From Trema orientale (lineage: Eukaryota > Streptophyta > Magnoliopsida > Rosales > Cannabaceae): DNA of 64,000 nt. A model generated the notes under the pieces. That model saw only the letters and a list, made by a program, of their open reading frames with translations, ran no database searches and was not told the origin of the DNA. The position numbers and the translations under genes are program-made. The stretch covers positions 1,070,089 to 1,134,088 of the forward strand of contig JXTC01000044.1 of the NCBI GenBank assembly GCA_002914845.1. The letters are read 5' to 3'. Shown here piece by piece: positions 10,960 to 26,500 of the stretch. Position 1 is the stretch's first letter. Every line of letters starts with the position of its first letter.

Positions 10960-11215
10960 AACCTTTTCTCTGCCTCGAGACTCGAGTGCGAAGAACGCAG
11001 CTTGGGAGTCCACGATGGAGTCTGTGGCGGTGCGTAGAGCGGCGACCGGGACTGCGACCGAGGCTGAGGGAACGGGACTAGAACTAGACGAGGGCCGTAA
11101 GGAGCTCACGGAGAGGCATGGAATAGAGAATTACCCATTGAATCGGTCGCCAGTAGCCTTTTAGAAGCTTCGTGACGAAGTAAAGGAGGGCCAGCGAGAG
11201 TGTGAGGCCCAACAT
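10960..11215 (-). pseudogene. Fragment resembling a plant TMEM245-like membrane protein
   Basis: This is an island of clearly higher GC in AT-rich spacer. Read on the minus strand from 11215 it gives SLALLYFVTKLLKGYWRPI, then a QW...SMPLRELLTALV block and a stop. In another frame it continues as VPVAALRTATDSIVDSQAAF. From memory this resembles the first membrane segment and following PIQWA(I/V)L...PLR...LV region of plant TMEM245-like proteins (AI-2E transporter-like family). Only about 80 codons are present, they lie in two frames, and nothing of the long C-terminal part follows. It is best read as a broken gene fragment, possibly carried here by a transposon. The family assignment is moderately sure. 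Confidence 0.5.
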
Positions 11216-12900
11216 CTCGAAGTGGTCTGTGACTACAGCCGAGGGACGTTCGCCATTGCTACTAGTGCTCCTCCCCCTCTCTCTCTCTCTTCGATTGTTT
11301 AACGAAAATACCTCTTACTCTCTCTCTGATTCCCGTCTGAGAGTATTTGAGTCTTTCGGCTTCTTAAGAAGCGCTAGAAATGTAAATCTGAAAAATAACA
11401 CTAACAGAGTAAATTTGTGCAAAAAGAGCATTATCCACGTAAATTTCCCGAGAAGATAACGTTCTTTTGGAAAAAGTTTATAAATAACATTCTTAAGCAT
11501 GTTTTCACGAATACCAAATTTTTATTTTATTTTATAAATACCCATTTTTGAATATTGTAAAACTTAGACTTAAAAATCGGTATATATTTCAAAATATATA
11601 CTATCGGTATACATTTATAATGAAAATATAAAGCATCGGTAAAACTTTACATTTATACTACTTATATTTTACATATGAAATGTAATGATGTACACCTTAA
11701 AATAGTATTTTTGAAAGAAAAATAAAATCCTATTATTTTTGAACTATAAAGTACAAAAATCGGTACTGCATACAAATTTCTCCATTTGTTAATGGGACTT
11801 ATAGAAATATGACCAAATTTTAGTCACAATTTAAGTAAATATCCATTTGTCAAATATTATAGTAAAATATCTGGTATATATATTTATATACAAAGTGTAA
11901 AATTTTATATACTAAGTAGAAAAAATTATATACTCAGTACATTTCAATACAGTAACTGAAATTAGTAGATAAATATATCTACCAAGTATAAAAATATATA
12001 TACTTGGACAATTAGCTATAAAATTTAAAAATAGAAATCTATTTTATCAACTTTAAAATATTGGTCATTCACCTAAATTTCTCTTTATTTTTTTTTCTAC
12101 TCACGAATTTTATAATTTTAGTTATAATTTTTGTCGTGACTATGAGTAAAAATTTTTGCAGTGTTGGTCGGTCTTTGGTTTTCGATATTTCTCTCAATGT
12201 TTTTCCTAGTGTCAAAATCGAACTTCAGAAACCGGAAAAAAAAAAAGAAAAGACAAAAATCTTCAATGCTTTGCCGTTTCCTCAAACCCCAACCCAAACC
12301 CAAAAAATGGAAAAAATTGAAACCTGCCCTATGTTCATCAAACTGCCCCCAACTCACTTTTGCACTTTTCAGGAAGGTAGAGTTGCCATCAGTTATTACT
12401 TTTTAATTTTTATAAAAGCAATTTTGGTCGAACTACTTTGGCATTTGTTTTTTAAATTTGTAATCATAATTGTTGGAAACAAAAAATTCTTTTTTTTTTT
12501 TTGTAAATATATATGATGATCCAATTATAACAGTGTGAAAGATCCACAAAGAGACGTCTAATTACACAGTGAACTCTTAAGTCTTGACAATATTGATGTT
12601 TCACAATCTCGATAATCCCTTCTTTTACCACATTTCTTTTTTCTTTCTCTCATGTTTTTTTTCCCTTTATACACTTTCTCTTTTTATCTTTAATTGCATT
12701 TTCGTAGGCAAAAAGCTTTTTAGTTTTTAAAAGTTTATATTGAAAACAAGAGTTACTTTTTATACTTTTTATTTTCAACGAAACAAAAAGGAAGTGTTAC
12801 AAAATTAAGGTGCGAAAATTAAAGAAACTTATTAGTTTTTTTTTTTTTTTTTCGTTCTTTGAATGGATAGAAAATCCTACTCAAATATATGAGAGTTGGT
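11216..12900. other. Spacer upstream of the HV1-like gene
   Basis: AT-rich. A short CT-rich run lies at about 11273-11290. The 151-codon frame at 12061-12516 is low-complexity and I see no domain in it. No gene is supported. Confidence 0.5.
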
Positions 12901-12931
12901 TACGCTAGCTAGATCGACTTTTGAAACGAGG

Positions 12932-12941
12932 AATATATATA
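12932..12941 (+). promoter_or_regulatory. Possible TATA box of the HV1-like gene
   Basis: ATATATATAG lies about 235 bases upstream of the preferred ATG (13171) and 120 bases upstream of the earliest in-frame ATG (13057). The assignment rests on motif and position only. Confidence 0.35.
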
Positions 12942-13056
12942 GAAGTGTTCATCAAATACACTTATAAGGTTTCTTCATGCTTAACGTAACCTCAAGCGAT
13001 GACGACATAAACACAATAGCAAATATACAAAATGGCACTGAAGGCATGAACTCAAC

Positions 13057-13947
13057 GTGACTCCAAAGCTTGAACTACTACTCAATCTATCGAATCTGCT
13101 ATTAAATATATGCCAAAGTTTCACATCGCCCATAAAATTAACCCAAACATTTTTTCATAACCATATAACCATGATCAATATCAACCAAAACAAGTCCTCT
13201 TTTATAAACCATTCTTCTTCTAGTTCACAACAACAACTCCCGATTTCAACAAACTCAATCGCCATCGATGAATCCATCGAATTCTCCATTCAAAATCTCA
13301 TCAAGAATTGGCACAGAAGGCAACAATGGAAGAAGCTCTTCAATCCCAACAAGCAAAACCTCATCGACAACAGAGCGGCATGGAGGAAGAAACTCACCAA
13401 TTTCCTCGAATCCAAACACGTCCGATCGATCGCCATTTTTCTCATCCTTCTCGACCTAATTCTCACCACTCTCGAGCTGTCCTCGTCTCTAATATCCTGC
13501 CATGCAAGCAACAAAAAGAATAGTAGTACTCGTTTCGAGACCGGTCCATTTGGACCCATTTGGTTGTACCACTGGGCGGGAATCGCCATCCTCGGCCTCC
13601 TTTTCGCGAAGACAGTGGCGGTGGCAGTGGGGCTTGGCTGCGCCTTTCTAAGGCGGCCGGGGTACGTGGTGGACGGCGTTGTTTTGGCGGGGGCGCTGGT
13701 TTTGGAGGGGTTTCTGGAGAGAAAAGGGGGAGGGCTGCTGGTGGTGGTGAGCTTGTGGAGGGTGGTGAGAGTGGTGGAGAGCGCGTTCGAGTTGAGCGAC
13801 GACGCCATTGAGGCGCAGATTGAAGGGATCGTTGGCCAGTTTGAGGCGCTGCGTGAGGAGAATAGGAGGCTTATGGAGGTGGTTGATGAGAAGGATAAGA
13901 TCATCGAGAAGCTTCTCGAAGACTTGGATCGGTGTCGAGTAGCCTAG
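13057..13947 (+). CDS. HV1: Plant voltage-gated proton channel-like protein (HV1/VSD type)
   Basis: Single exon. The longest frame is 296 residues, but Met39 (ATG at 13171, context ACCATGA) is the more likely start, giving 258 residues. In longest-frame numbering, S1 is about 122-142 and contains LLDLILTTLEL. Its Asp133 aligns with the selectivity-filter Asp112 of human Hv1, and Glu140 with Glu119. S2 is about 168-195 with a conserved His172. S3 is about 203-219 with Asp206 (human Asp174) and Glu217. S4 is about 227-246 with the motif SLWRVVRVVE: Arg235 and Arg238 align with the second and third gating arginines, while the first is Ser232. Residues about 250-292 form a heptad-like coiled coil (ENRRL, EKDKIIEKLLEDL) typical of the Hv1 dimer. 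Such proteins pass protons across plant membranes in response to voltage and pH. A copy of the 3' end lies at 32807-32900. Confidence 0.85.
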   Translation: MTPKLELLLNLSNLLLNICQSFTSPIKLTQTFFHNHITMININQNKSSFINHSSSSSQQQLPISTNSIAIDESIEFSIQNLIKNWHRRQQWKKLFNPNKQNLIDNRAAWRKKLTNFLESKHVRSIAIFLILLDLILTTLELSSSLISCHASNKKNSSTRFETGPFGPIWLYHWAGIAILGLLFAKTVAVAVGLGCAFLRRPGYVVDGVVLAGALVLEGFLERKGGGLLVVVSLWRVVRVVESAFELSDDAIEAQIEGIVGQFEALREENRRLMEVVDEKDKIIEKLLEDLDRCRVA

Positions 13948-14590
13948 TTTGCCGTAGACGCATATGGCCTGGTGCTTTGTTCACATGTAAGAGTATACGT
14001 ACACCTAGAAAAATATGAGAAGCATAGAGTGACCCATGTATTCATGTGATATTTAGTACACATAATTGGACGCAAGTTGCTATATAGCAGCACTAATAAC
14101 TGAGGTCAGGTTAGAACTTGAACACATATCGATTTTCTTAAAAAAGAAAAAAAAATAAATTGAAGTGCATATCGAGTACATCAATATGATTAAGATTAGA
14201 GATAAGTCATACTATAGAGGAGTTATTTGGTAGCTATGTTAAAACATAATATTTAGTGATAGCGAATGTTTCTGTTATATGTTCATCTTATAAATTAATT
14301 TTTGTAGTATATGTATTTAAAAATTCGAACTACTAATATATAATTTGTAAACTAAGCCCCTAGCTTTATACATAAATGTAAAGGACTTCTCTCAAAATTG
14401 TATTCAAAAAGTGATTTTCGGACCCGTTTTCCATGTCCCAAGCTTTGTCGCCCAACGGAGTAAGAATTAATGGTGATGACCTGCAAGTTAGATTAGTTGA
14501 GTTAATTAAGTTAGCACGTCTAACATATAGACCAGGTTTTTCTCCTGTTACAGTGGTGGTCCAGATTGGCTCGGAGTTATCTCTTTATTG
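13861..14590. repeat. Duplicated block A: HV1 tail and 3' flank
   Basis: This segment (last about 29 codons of HV1 plus about 640 bases of flank) matches 32807-33480. Shared stretches include GATGAGAAGGATAAGATCAT, TTGCTATATAGCAGCACTAA, GACCAGGTTTTTCTCCTGTT and the terminal TTGGCTCGGAGTTATCT. Together with AKR-1 it is one copy of a duplicated unit. Block A has about 2 kb (14581-16556) that is absent from the second copy. Confidence 0.9.
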
Positions 14591-14760
14591 GTAAATGACT
14601 CTCTATACCATTTTTAAAAACATGATCCAAAATAATTATTTCTTCTAAATATTTTGGTTACGAGAATTCGAAAAACCAATCTAGTTCTAGAAACCAAAAA
14701 AATCAATTCAGTTACTAGAAACCAATTTGTTTCTTGTAAACAATAAATATATCCCAAAAA

Positions 14761-14914
14761 AACTAAATTGATTATAAGAAATAAAAAATTAAACAAAAGT
14801 TATTGAAAACAAAAGAAAAATGTTACTTAAAATTAATAACTAAATTGATTATAAGAAATCAAAAATTAAACAAAGGTTATTGAAAACAAAGGAAAAATGT
14901 TACTTAAAATTAAT
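14761..14914. repeat. Tandem duplication, 77 bp x 2
   Basis: AACTAAATTGATTATAAGAA begins at 14761 and again at 14838. The two units differ at only a few positions. They lie in the about 2 kb that is specific to block A. Confidence 0.85.
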
Positions 14915-15325
14915 TTGATTTGCTGAAATATATAATCCATTTTGGTTTTTACCAGATACCAAATTGATTTTTTTTCATTTTCAGTAACTAAATTTCTTTC
15001 TCGGCTTCTAATTACCAAAATATTTCTAAAATATAGAATTAAATATAGTAATAGTCCCTGAATTATACTTATTGTATCACTTTATCTTTCAAATTTTCGA
15101 ATTACATTGTATCGACCCATAAATTATGCAATTGTTATAACAATAACTCATTCGTTACAAACAGTTAGTTTTTTGACTGAAAATAATCATGGACAAAACA
15201 TATAACTGGGCATTATTTACTTTTATGACTTAGAATTTTATTTTTAGCCATAATTACTAAACTGTATACGCACAAGACTCATTTTTGTTAAAAATTTAAT
15301 AATTTATGAAAAAATAATGGTCATT

Positions 15326-16016
15326 TAGGGATGTCAATTTCATCGAACGAGGTGGTGCACCGGCCTAAATGAGGTGGACCTTCACCGTTATAAATAGTGC
15401 GGGGCATGAGGTAAGGATTTCCTATTTAATATTTAGCGGGGCGGTGCGGACTTGAGATTGAGTGTCCCACACCGACCCCGTCCCGATTATATATAAGTTA
15501 ATTTCTATTTTTTTATATAATAGTGATTCAAATAAATATTTTTTAAAAAAAGAAAAAAGATCTAATAATATATAATTATATACTAATTATATTTTTTGAG
15601 TTGTTTGGGATTATGTTAGCTTTATGAAAAAATGATATGCTATATGAATTTGGTATTAAATATTTTATATTTGACAATTCTAACATGTTAAAATTTTATT
15701 TGAATGTGTTTTCATAGTTATTTAAGTCTAAAATTAGAATTTTCAATGAAACTAACTTTAATTTTCATTATTTTTCGATGTATTTAGACTTTTAAAATAT
15801 TTGAACTAACATAGAATTGTTTAATTTATTCAAAATGATGATTCTAAACGGGGACCCCGATATACCAATAGAGAACCGATCTTTGAAGAGGATTTCCCAA
15901 AATTGCCCCGCACCAAATAAAATAGTGAATGATGCAGAGATGATATAGTAAAATAATAATAGAGACCGAGATAGTAAACACAAAACCGATCTTGCGCCGC
16001 CCTGTTGACATCCCTA
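15326..16016. mobile_element. Non-autonomous hAT element, 691 bp
   Basis: Perfect 12-bp terminal inverted repeats, TAGGGATGTCAA at the left and TTGACATCCCTA at the right. They are flanked by a perfect 8-bp target-site duplication, TGGTCATT (15318-15325 and 16017-16024), the hAT signature. The subterminal parts are GC-rich and the centre AT-rich. No transposase is encoded. It sits in the about 2 kb missing from duplicate block B. Confidence 0.93.
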
Positions 16017-16234
16017 TGGTCATTGTTGCAATAATTGCATAAGTCTGCATAGTCTATTGTGTAAGTTAAAAATTCAGAATCTCATTATAGATCATAGTTA
16101 CCAAACTGTATAATCTGTAATGACTTATTTCTATTAAATATTTAACAATTTCTGATAAACTAATCACTGTTGCAATAATTATATAATTCAGAGATCATTA
16201 CTATATAAGTTATAAATTTGTAAGATAAAATATT

Positions 16235-16407
16235 GGGTGCGTCTACAGTAAGGGCGCCCCTACGTAGGGTCCTTGTCTATTCACCGTTGGATGGGAATCT
16301 GTATATAAATAGATTCTCCACATATTCCCGTTATTCCCCACAGATTCCCATCCAACGATAATTAAGGCATGACCCTACGTAGGGACGCCCCTACCGTAGC
16401 CATCTCT
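16235..16407. mobile_element. MULE-type MITE, family M, copy 2
   Basis: A 173-bp palindrome flanked by a perfect 9-bp target-site duplication TAAAATATT (16226-16234 and 16408-16416). It carries the same terminal CTAC(A/G)GTA(A/G)GGGCG and inner GATGGGAATCTG/CAGATTCCCATC repeats as the copy at 7534. Confidence 0.9.
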
Positions 16408-16922
16408 TAAAATATTATCGCAGGTATAATTCCAGGACTACTAATATCATTAACCCAAAAAAATACTACGAAATATTGTACAGAAAAATAATTATTTTGA
16501 AAATGTTTCAATTTTGGTATTATTTTTAAAAACTCAGGTAAAAATTTCCAAACCCCTTCTTTATTTTATTAAATTCTGCATTCAACAATTCAAGAAAATA
16601 TATCAAAGTATCAAACGTACTTAATCAACCTCCTCAGAAGATTAGTAAAATCATGTCCGCCCTTCGTAAAGATGATTGACTTGAAAAGATGATCTAACAA
16701 TCTGCAAAACATTCATAGTCATTGCATACACGAGAAACAGCGGCAGTTCCCACATATAGCAGGATTGCCGTGGATAAGTTTTACTAGTTAGCAAAACATC
16801 TTAGCAGTTCGATCGGCTGAAAATTATACGTCATACCCACTTCACAGAAAACTACTTATTCTCTAATTACATATCTGCCATGTTCACAACATGTCAGGAC
16901 TTACAAGGAGAAAAGTGTGTAC

Positions 16923-19709
<2,787 letters not shown>

Positions 19710-21309
19710 TTCTTGTTTTGCTGGAAGAATGAAGATGATTCCAGTACCAACCTACCTATTCTGCTGTGTTGCTCTGCCTGTATGGAGTGTGAGTTGTGAG
19801 TTTATGCACTAATGAGTATCTGTTGTACGAGTCAGAATTAATGTGTGGTGCTGCTCTGCTCGATACTATTGATGCCTGTACAATAAAGCATTCAGACATG
19901 TGAACACGCACCGCAGAACATATTTATTTTTTGAGCAATGTTAGCGTTAAGTTACTGACACTATAACGATATATCTGTTTATCGGTAGATGGTAGATGAT
20001 TTAATTAATGAAATGAATTATATGAGTTAATTTAAAATATAATTATAATTAATTAAATATAATTATAATTAATTTAAAATAATAGATTAACATATTAATT
20101 ATGGTGCTGGACATCAATTCTATTCTTATTTTTACCAAACTAACTAAAAAAAAATAGAAATAATAATAGTAATACTGATCACAGTTGAATTATACTATTT
20201 TACTTCTTAAATTTTTCAATTTATATAATAATATTTTTGAAATTATATAATTATTACAGTAGTAATTCATTTATCACAAAGTGTATAATTAGCTTGTAAT
20301 AAGAAAATATTTATAAACAGAAGGTATAAGTCCACATTATTTATATTTATGAGTCATAATTTTATTCTAAGTTATATATATATATGCTTTGCACGTTGAT
20401 TATTTTTGTTAAAAGTTAAAAAATTTATAAAAAAATATATATTATTATTACAATAATTATATAAATTTTAATAATTTACTGTATAAATTAAGAATTTAAA
20501 ATAAAAAAGTCATTATGATAATAATTATATAATTTAGCACTATTACTCTTTAAGTTGAAAATTAAAAGTAAAGCAGTTTTAATTCATCAGCTATTAATTC
20601 TATTAACCCAATAAACTATGATAGGACAAGAGTCACAAGACACACTAGCTTCATCACTAGTCTTTATCATAGCTTTCATGATACGACAACGATGAAGTTA
20701 TGTTATGTTGCAGACTGCAGTGTTGGGTCATGCCTGAGTCGTCCCTCCCACGTGAAGGTAAGTGCCCACAACACAATCAAATGAACAATAAAACTAAAAT
20801 AAAATAAAAAAAAATTATGAATATGCGGCTTTGACATTCATTGTCGCAAGTGCTGGATTGGCTGGTAAGACAGAGAGGCAATTACTTGAGAATCAATTTC
20901 TATATGACCCCGTGATAAAAAGAAAATTTTTTGGAGGATGAAAATTCGTCAAGATATTCTGTATATATATCATAACAATCAAAAAATTATGTGAAGACTT
21001 AGAATTGCTGCATATAGATTTTACTATAATGTAAAGAATTTGGATATTTCTTTCTTGTAATTAAGTAGAGGGATTAATAAGCTTAATTAGTAATTAAAGC
21101 CGGTGAAAATGCATTTTAGCATATAAGATACAAAAGAGAATCTGCACAATATAGTACTATGAACAAACAACTCTTTTTAAAAATAAAAAAATAAAAAAAA
21201 AATCAGGGGCATCATGATCAAAAGGAAATAAAGAACTGAAAACCCAAAAATAAAATTTATTATATCTATTTTTTTTAATCTTTTTACTATTATTTATATA
21301 TTTTTAAAA
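19710..21309. other. AKR-1 promoter and AT-rich spacer
   Basis: The 5' flank of AKR-1, then AT-rich DNA to the edge of the retroelement stack. About 0.7 kb of AT-rich DNA at 19920-20630 separates the gene from the conserved G-box block and is not present at AKR-2. No gene is seen. Confidence 0.5.
20745..20772. promoter_or_regulatory. Conserved G-box block upstream of AKR-1
   Basis: CCACGTGAAGGTAAGTGCCC contains a G-box CACGTG (20749-20754) about 1.04 kb upstream of the AKR-1 start. The same block stands about 0.32 kb upstream of AKR-2, in otherwise poorly conserved promoter DNA. G-boxes bind bZIP and bHLH factors, so function here is inference from conservation. Confidence 0.5.
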
Positions 21310-22138
21310 ACTCAACTACTGCTATAAGCACATCTTAATTGACTTTCTCAAATTGGTGAAAGTTTGAAAGTCAATTGTGCTTTAGTGAAAAGATCGGTTA
21401 TGCATTTGTATTCACATATGATAAGATGATAAGATGACAACTTTTTCTTAAACAAGATCACGTATGAAATGATGTCTTATGTCTATGTGCGTAGTACGTG
21501 AATTTTGAACATGATTTTTCTGATTTGTCAAAAGCACTAGTATTGTCACAAAAGATAGTGATGGTGTCTTGTGTGAAGCCATTATCAATTACCATTTACT
21601 TCATCCATAGGTGCCAAAGTTCAATGGCATTAATTATCGAGTTGTTACACACAAAAGAGTTCTCCAACAAGTTGTAGTTGTCTCTTGATCTTTGAGCTGT
21701 GAGAATGCACTCCTTGTGCTTGGTGATCACTTTGCAACGATCTTTGGAGAATTGCACAATGTGATCCTCATTACAGATTTGGTTTATGCTGATGAGATTT
21801 GCCTTCAAACTTTCGACATACAATATGTTCTTCGAAGGTGGCAGTCTCACATGGTTATTAAACCTTTTCCAAGTATTTTGCATTTGTTTCCATCTCCAAA
21901 AGTCACAAAACCCTCAAAAACAGTTTCAAAATTTGTAAAAAAATGTTTTATTTCCAGTCATGTGTCTTCAAAAACTATTATCAAAATACCATTGAACATG
22001 TTGATGAGTCAAAAGTAAGGTGTGCAACCAAACAAGTATTCTTTGGATTCAGGTCTCAACAAGCTTTTTTTCAATATTATAATTTCCATGTAACACCTGT
22101 TATAATTTTTTTTTTCCTGTTTTTGACAAATAAAATTC

Positions 22139-22855
22139 TAGGCGTGTTCAAAAAAACTGCCAAACCGTAGAAACCACCCAATCCAGTCCAAACCGCCTAA
22201 TCTAGGCGGATTCTCTTCTTAAACGGCCGGTTACGGATTAGAAAAAATAAAAACCGACTTGGCCAGTTTAGTTTTCGGTTTTAGACAAATTCGGTCAGAT
22301 TCAAACCGAACTGGCCAATAAGTTTATATATATATATATATTAAAAAATATGTATAGTATTAGTTAAAAATTTAAACTCATTCATTCTAATTGAGTAATG
22401 ATTACTTTTAGCTCAGTTAAGACTGTGTCACTTAAGACTCTTATGATATTTTAGACTTTAAACCTTGTTGTTGTAATGTGTTTAAGATTAAAGACTTTAA
22501 ATTTGCTATTCAATTTTGATTAGGTTATAAATTGTAACTAAAATTTAAGTTTAATAGGACTTTCGATTTGGTTGTAGCTTTTAACTATGTTATGGTTTTG
22601 TTTTATATTTGGACTTTAAGTTTTAGATAAAATATGATTATGATATGAGCTTAGTTGATGTTGTAATAACTCAAATTTTGTAAGTTTTCAAACCGCGGAA
22701 ACCGTCCAAACCGGCCGCAAAAATATAGGTGCGGTCTGGCCGGTTTGAATCGATCAACTCAAACCGCACGGATTGGTAAACCGGCCAAACTGCACATTCG
22801 GATTGGTTTCTGGATTGGCGATTTAGACCGTCCAGACCGGCCATAAACACCTCTA
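22139..22855. mobile_element. Non-autonomous hAT element, 717 bp
   Basis: Imperfect terminal inverted repeats (TAGGCGTGTTCA at the left; TAGAGGTGTTTA when the right end is read in reverse) with a perfect 8-bp target-site duplication TAAAATTC (22131-22138 and 22856-22863). GC-rich subterminal repeats of the CCGGCCGG/AAACCG kind are arranged in inverted order. No transposase is encoded. It is inserted in the old copia element. Confidence 0.9.
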
Positions 22856-23522
22856 TAAAATTCCATTTTAGAGCACTTAAGTCATACATGACTTTTCTTG
22901 CCACAAAAATGATAAATGGGAATAGAGTTAGGTACCTTTGAACCAGAGTTATTTCTGGTTTGTACTAAAGTAGCTCCAGTTCTCCCAGGAGTGCCCACTG
23001 GATTTTTTAATGTGCCAACGTTGCCAGAAAAAACAATTCCAGTTCGATCTCGATGAGCTATTCCAAAAGACTAAGCACTTCTTCTAATTTTGTTGAGCCA
23101 AGAGTCAACCTCTTAACAGTTACTTTAGCCTTGCTCAACCCCTATATATTGTGATCTAACAAAGCTTGTTTGTTGACCAAATCATGAGTAAGAGAATTAA
23201 CCAATTGGTTGTTAACTCTTTCTTTTCCTCTTTAAGATGATTGTTTTTCGACTCAACCACCTTCACTTTCTTCACAATCTTCACCCATTTTTCATACATT
23301 TGGTGATAAGCTTTTTGTTGCTCATCCAGGTCTGAATCTGACTCATCAGATATCTCACGCTTAGTTATTTGATATGCTTGAGAGTCTGCTACAAAAGGAA
23401 TGTAGCTGCTAGTGTGACCAATTTCTTCACCATCACTTGGGTTTGCCTATCTTCGGTATCACTAAGTTGAGTCATTGCACGACCTTTTTTCTTGAGGGTA
23501 TTAGCACATTGAGCTTGGATGT

Positions 23523-26500
23523 TATAACGTCCCGTTATTTTAACTCTTTCGTACGTATAATTTATAAACAAGTTTTGACAAATTAGAAGTGTTAATATTT
23601 TTATAAAAGAGAAGTATAGAAAATCATGTGAGAGCACCAAAAAAAAAAAAAAAAACTTATTCAATTTTATTAAGAAAACAGTAAATTTTTTTTTATTTAC
23701 ATATATTACACATAGTACGCAGTATCTAAAAATTCTTTATATATTACACATAATGAGCTCTCCACCCATAGTTTTATTTAAAAGTCCATATATACAACCA
23801 AGATCGGGATTTGGTTTCTATCCACATACTCACATTTCAAACTCCGTTGTCTGTAATGTAAGAATTAATGAGTAATAACTCAGTAAATAATACTATGTAT
23901 GATTTTTTTAACAAATGTTTCACAAGATCATATCTCAGAACAGGGCCCTTTGTATACTATACTGTCTGGTAAGAAAAGTAGACCTGTCACTGAGCCGCAT
24001 AACATAAAATATCATAAATGACCACAATATAGATAATATAGAGGTTTTTATATGAAAATGTCATTAACCTCAATATAAATCAAAGGTCATCCCCATACTA
24101 CTAACATATTAGTCCATACTAGGATCTAACCCGTTAAGGGTACACTTTTTATATATTTGGAACGTCAGTCCACCATATTCTGTGTCCACCCTAACCTTCC
24201 AAACAGCATAGTACACAACTTTTTTTTTCTTCAAAATTCAAGTCTTATAAAAATATATAAAATAACGTAACTTTAAACTGAAAATATTTCATGCCACGCA
24301 TGCAATGATATGTATGCATTTTATTGAGGTAAGTAATACAAAATCACATAATTAACACATTCTACATGATTTTTTTACATTACAGGTGAAATGTTACTTA
24401 CATCAGAAACATAGAAAGTAGTGCATTAGAGAAAGATAGTATCCTCAATAAGCAGGATGTATAAACTCCTGAAAATAAATTCTATAGGTTATTTCTATAA
24501 ATAAACTAACTATTAACCGTATAATTACTTTAATGAGAACCTAAACTAATTCTAGGATCCCAAATTAATCCCTCATCTAATAACAACTAGATAAATTAAG
24601 ATGAAGAATAATTACTGCCTAAACGACAACCTTTTAATATAAAATGTTTTTCCCTTATATACTAGTCCCGTCATAAAACTATCATTTTCAAAGGAGAACT
24701 TCAAAATACGAAATAAAAGAATAAAATATCTTGAGCTTAATCTGAGTCCAACCTATTATAATGATGACCTATATTGTTAGCCCAAGCTCATTAATTGATA
24801 TATCCTTTCCTCAAGACATAATAAATGACAGCAAACTCAAACAGAATTTAAAATATTATAAAAATTTCTTAGTGTGTCAAAATACCCAAAAGTAATAATG
24901 ATAAAAATATGTTGTTAAATTATTTTATTGGCAGCTAGGTACTAAGCTTAACTCCTGAACCTTGAGATATATGTATATATATAATTTATGTCATGTAACT
25001 AGTGATAAAACTGACCACTTATACACTTAACAGGTACAAGAATTAAGTATAGTTTAAGAACTCAAAATACTAATATCTCAAATTGTTGACAATAAATACT
25101 AGAGTGAAAAACATTTAGTCTAAGACTATGGAAGATAAATAATCAAATTTTCTAGCATTTAATGTCAATCACATGTTATGCAAAGAAACCTAGATTAGCT
25201 TCTACTAGCCTTAACAGTATAGCTATAGAAGATAACTCTTAAGTCTAGTTTAGTTCTGAACTTTATGCATATAACACCAATTTATCAAATTTTCAAGTCA
25301 TGAAATAAAATCATAGACTGACCTCTACAAGTTCTAATACAAATAGCCACACAAGAATTGAAGAGAATAGTAGATAGAGATATACTAATAACCGAGTAAT
25401 AATAACTTGGGAGAATGTGTATTACTTTGTCTCCAAATTTTAGCTTTCAGTTTTCCAACACTTCAAAGACTTAGAGAGGTCTAAAAATAAACAACAAAGG
25501 TGCTGTTTGGTAACTTTTTTATTATTTATTTTTTTAAACACAAAAATGAAAGTACTTTTTCTTATTTTGTTTTTTATATTTCAAAAACAAAAATGTGTTT
25601 AGTAATAATGTTGTACTTTTTGTTTTCTAAAATAAAAAAATAAATACATATTTAGTAACTAGCACTTTTTACTTTTGAAAGTGAAAATCAAAAGGGAGAG
25701 TAATAAAGGAAAAAGGAAGGAGAAAATAGGAGAGAAAAAGTGGTACTTATCTAAATAATTCCATAAGTGGTATTTTTCAAAATAAAACTTTAAAAGTGAT
25801 ATTTTTTAAATATTTTGGGATATTTTTAAAAAACCAAATTTTACAATAATATTTTGAAAAATACCACTTTTAAAATTTTTATTTTGAAAAATATAACTTT
25901 TAAAAATATTTAGAAAAATACCACTTTTACATGAGGCTAAAGAGATAATGATAAGAGAAATAGTGATGAGAAAGAAAATGTTAAGAGAAATAGTGAGTCT
26001 AGATATGTTTGAATTTTGATAGTAGCATTTCTACAAAATTATTTAAAAAAATTTTGAAAGTAAGAAAGTTTTGTTTTCAAAATTTTAAAGATTTTGTTGT
26101 CAAATTAAAAAAACGAAAAAATAAAAGTAGTTTTACCAAACATACTTTTGAAAAGTATTTCCACTTTTTTGATTAAAAAACTAAAAAATTATTTAAATAA
26201 GTGGTTATTAAACAAGTCCAAAATTTCTTATAAAACCACTTACGTTTTTATTTTATTATTCTTTTTTTGATGATGATAAAGGTAATGAACACATCCTAGT
26301 CGTGATTTCTAGAAATGAAGATATAAGCTGAAAAAATTATATTTAATTATTTGGAATAGTTAGACTTTGTACTGGCTCCTTCATATCCTTAATCATTAAA
26401 AGTTGCATAAAGCCTAAGGTGGCAGCAAGGCTATTCTAAAAATATAATCAACCAAAAAAATATTTAGCAAAACGTGTAAAGGTTAACCACGCATGGGTGA

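Noticed and set aside
12061-12516. 151-codon open frame, plus strand
   Set aside because: Composition is low-complexity (Phe, Ile, Lys runs), no domain is recognisable, and there is no codon bias or clear promoter. It is most likely a chance frame.
13290-13904. 204-codon frame on the minus strand across HV1
   Set aside because: It is antisense to a well-supported gene and arises from the GC-rich codon use of HV1. No domain is seen.
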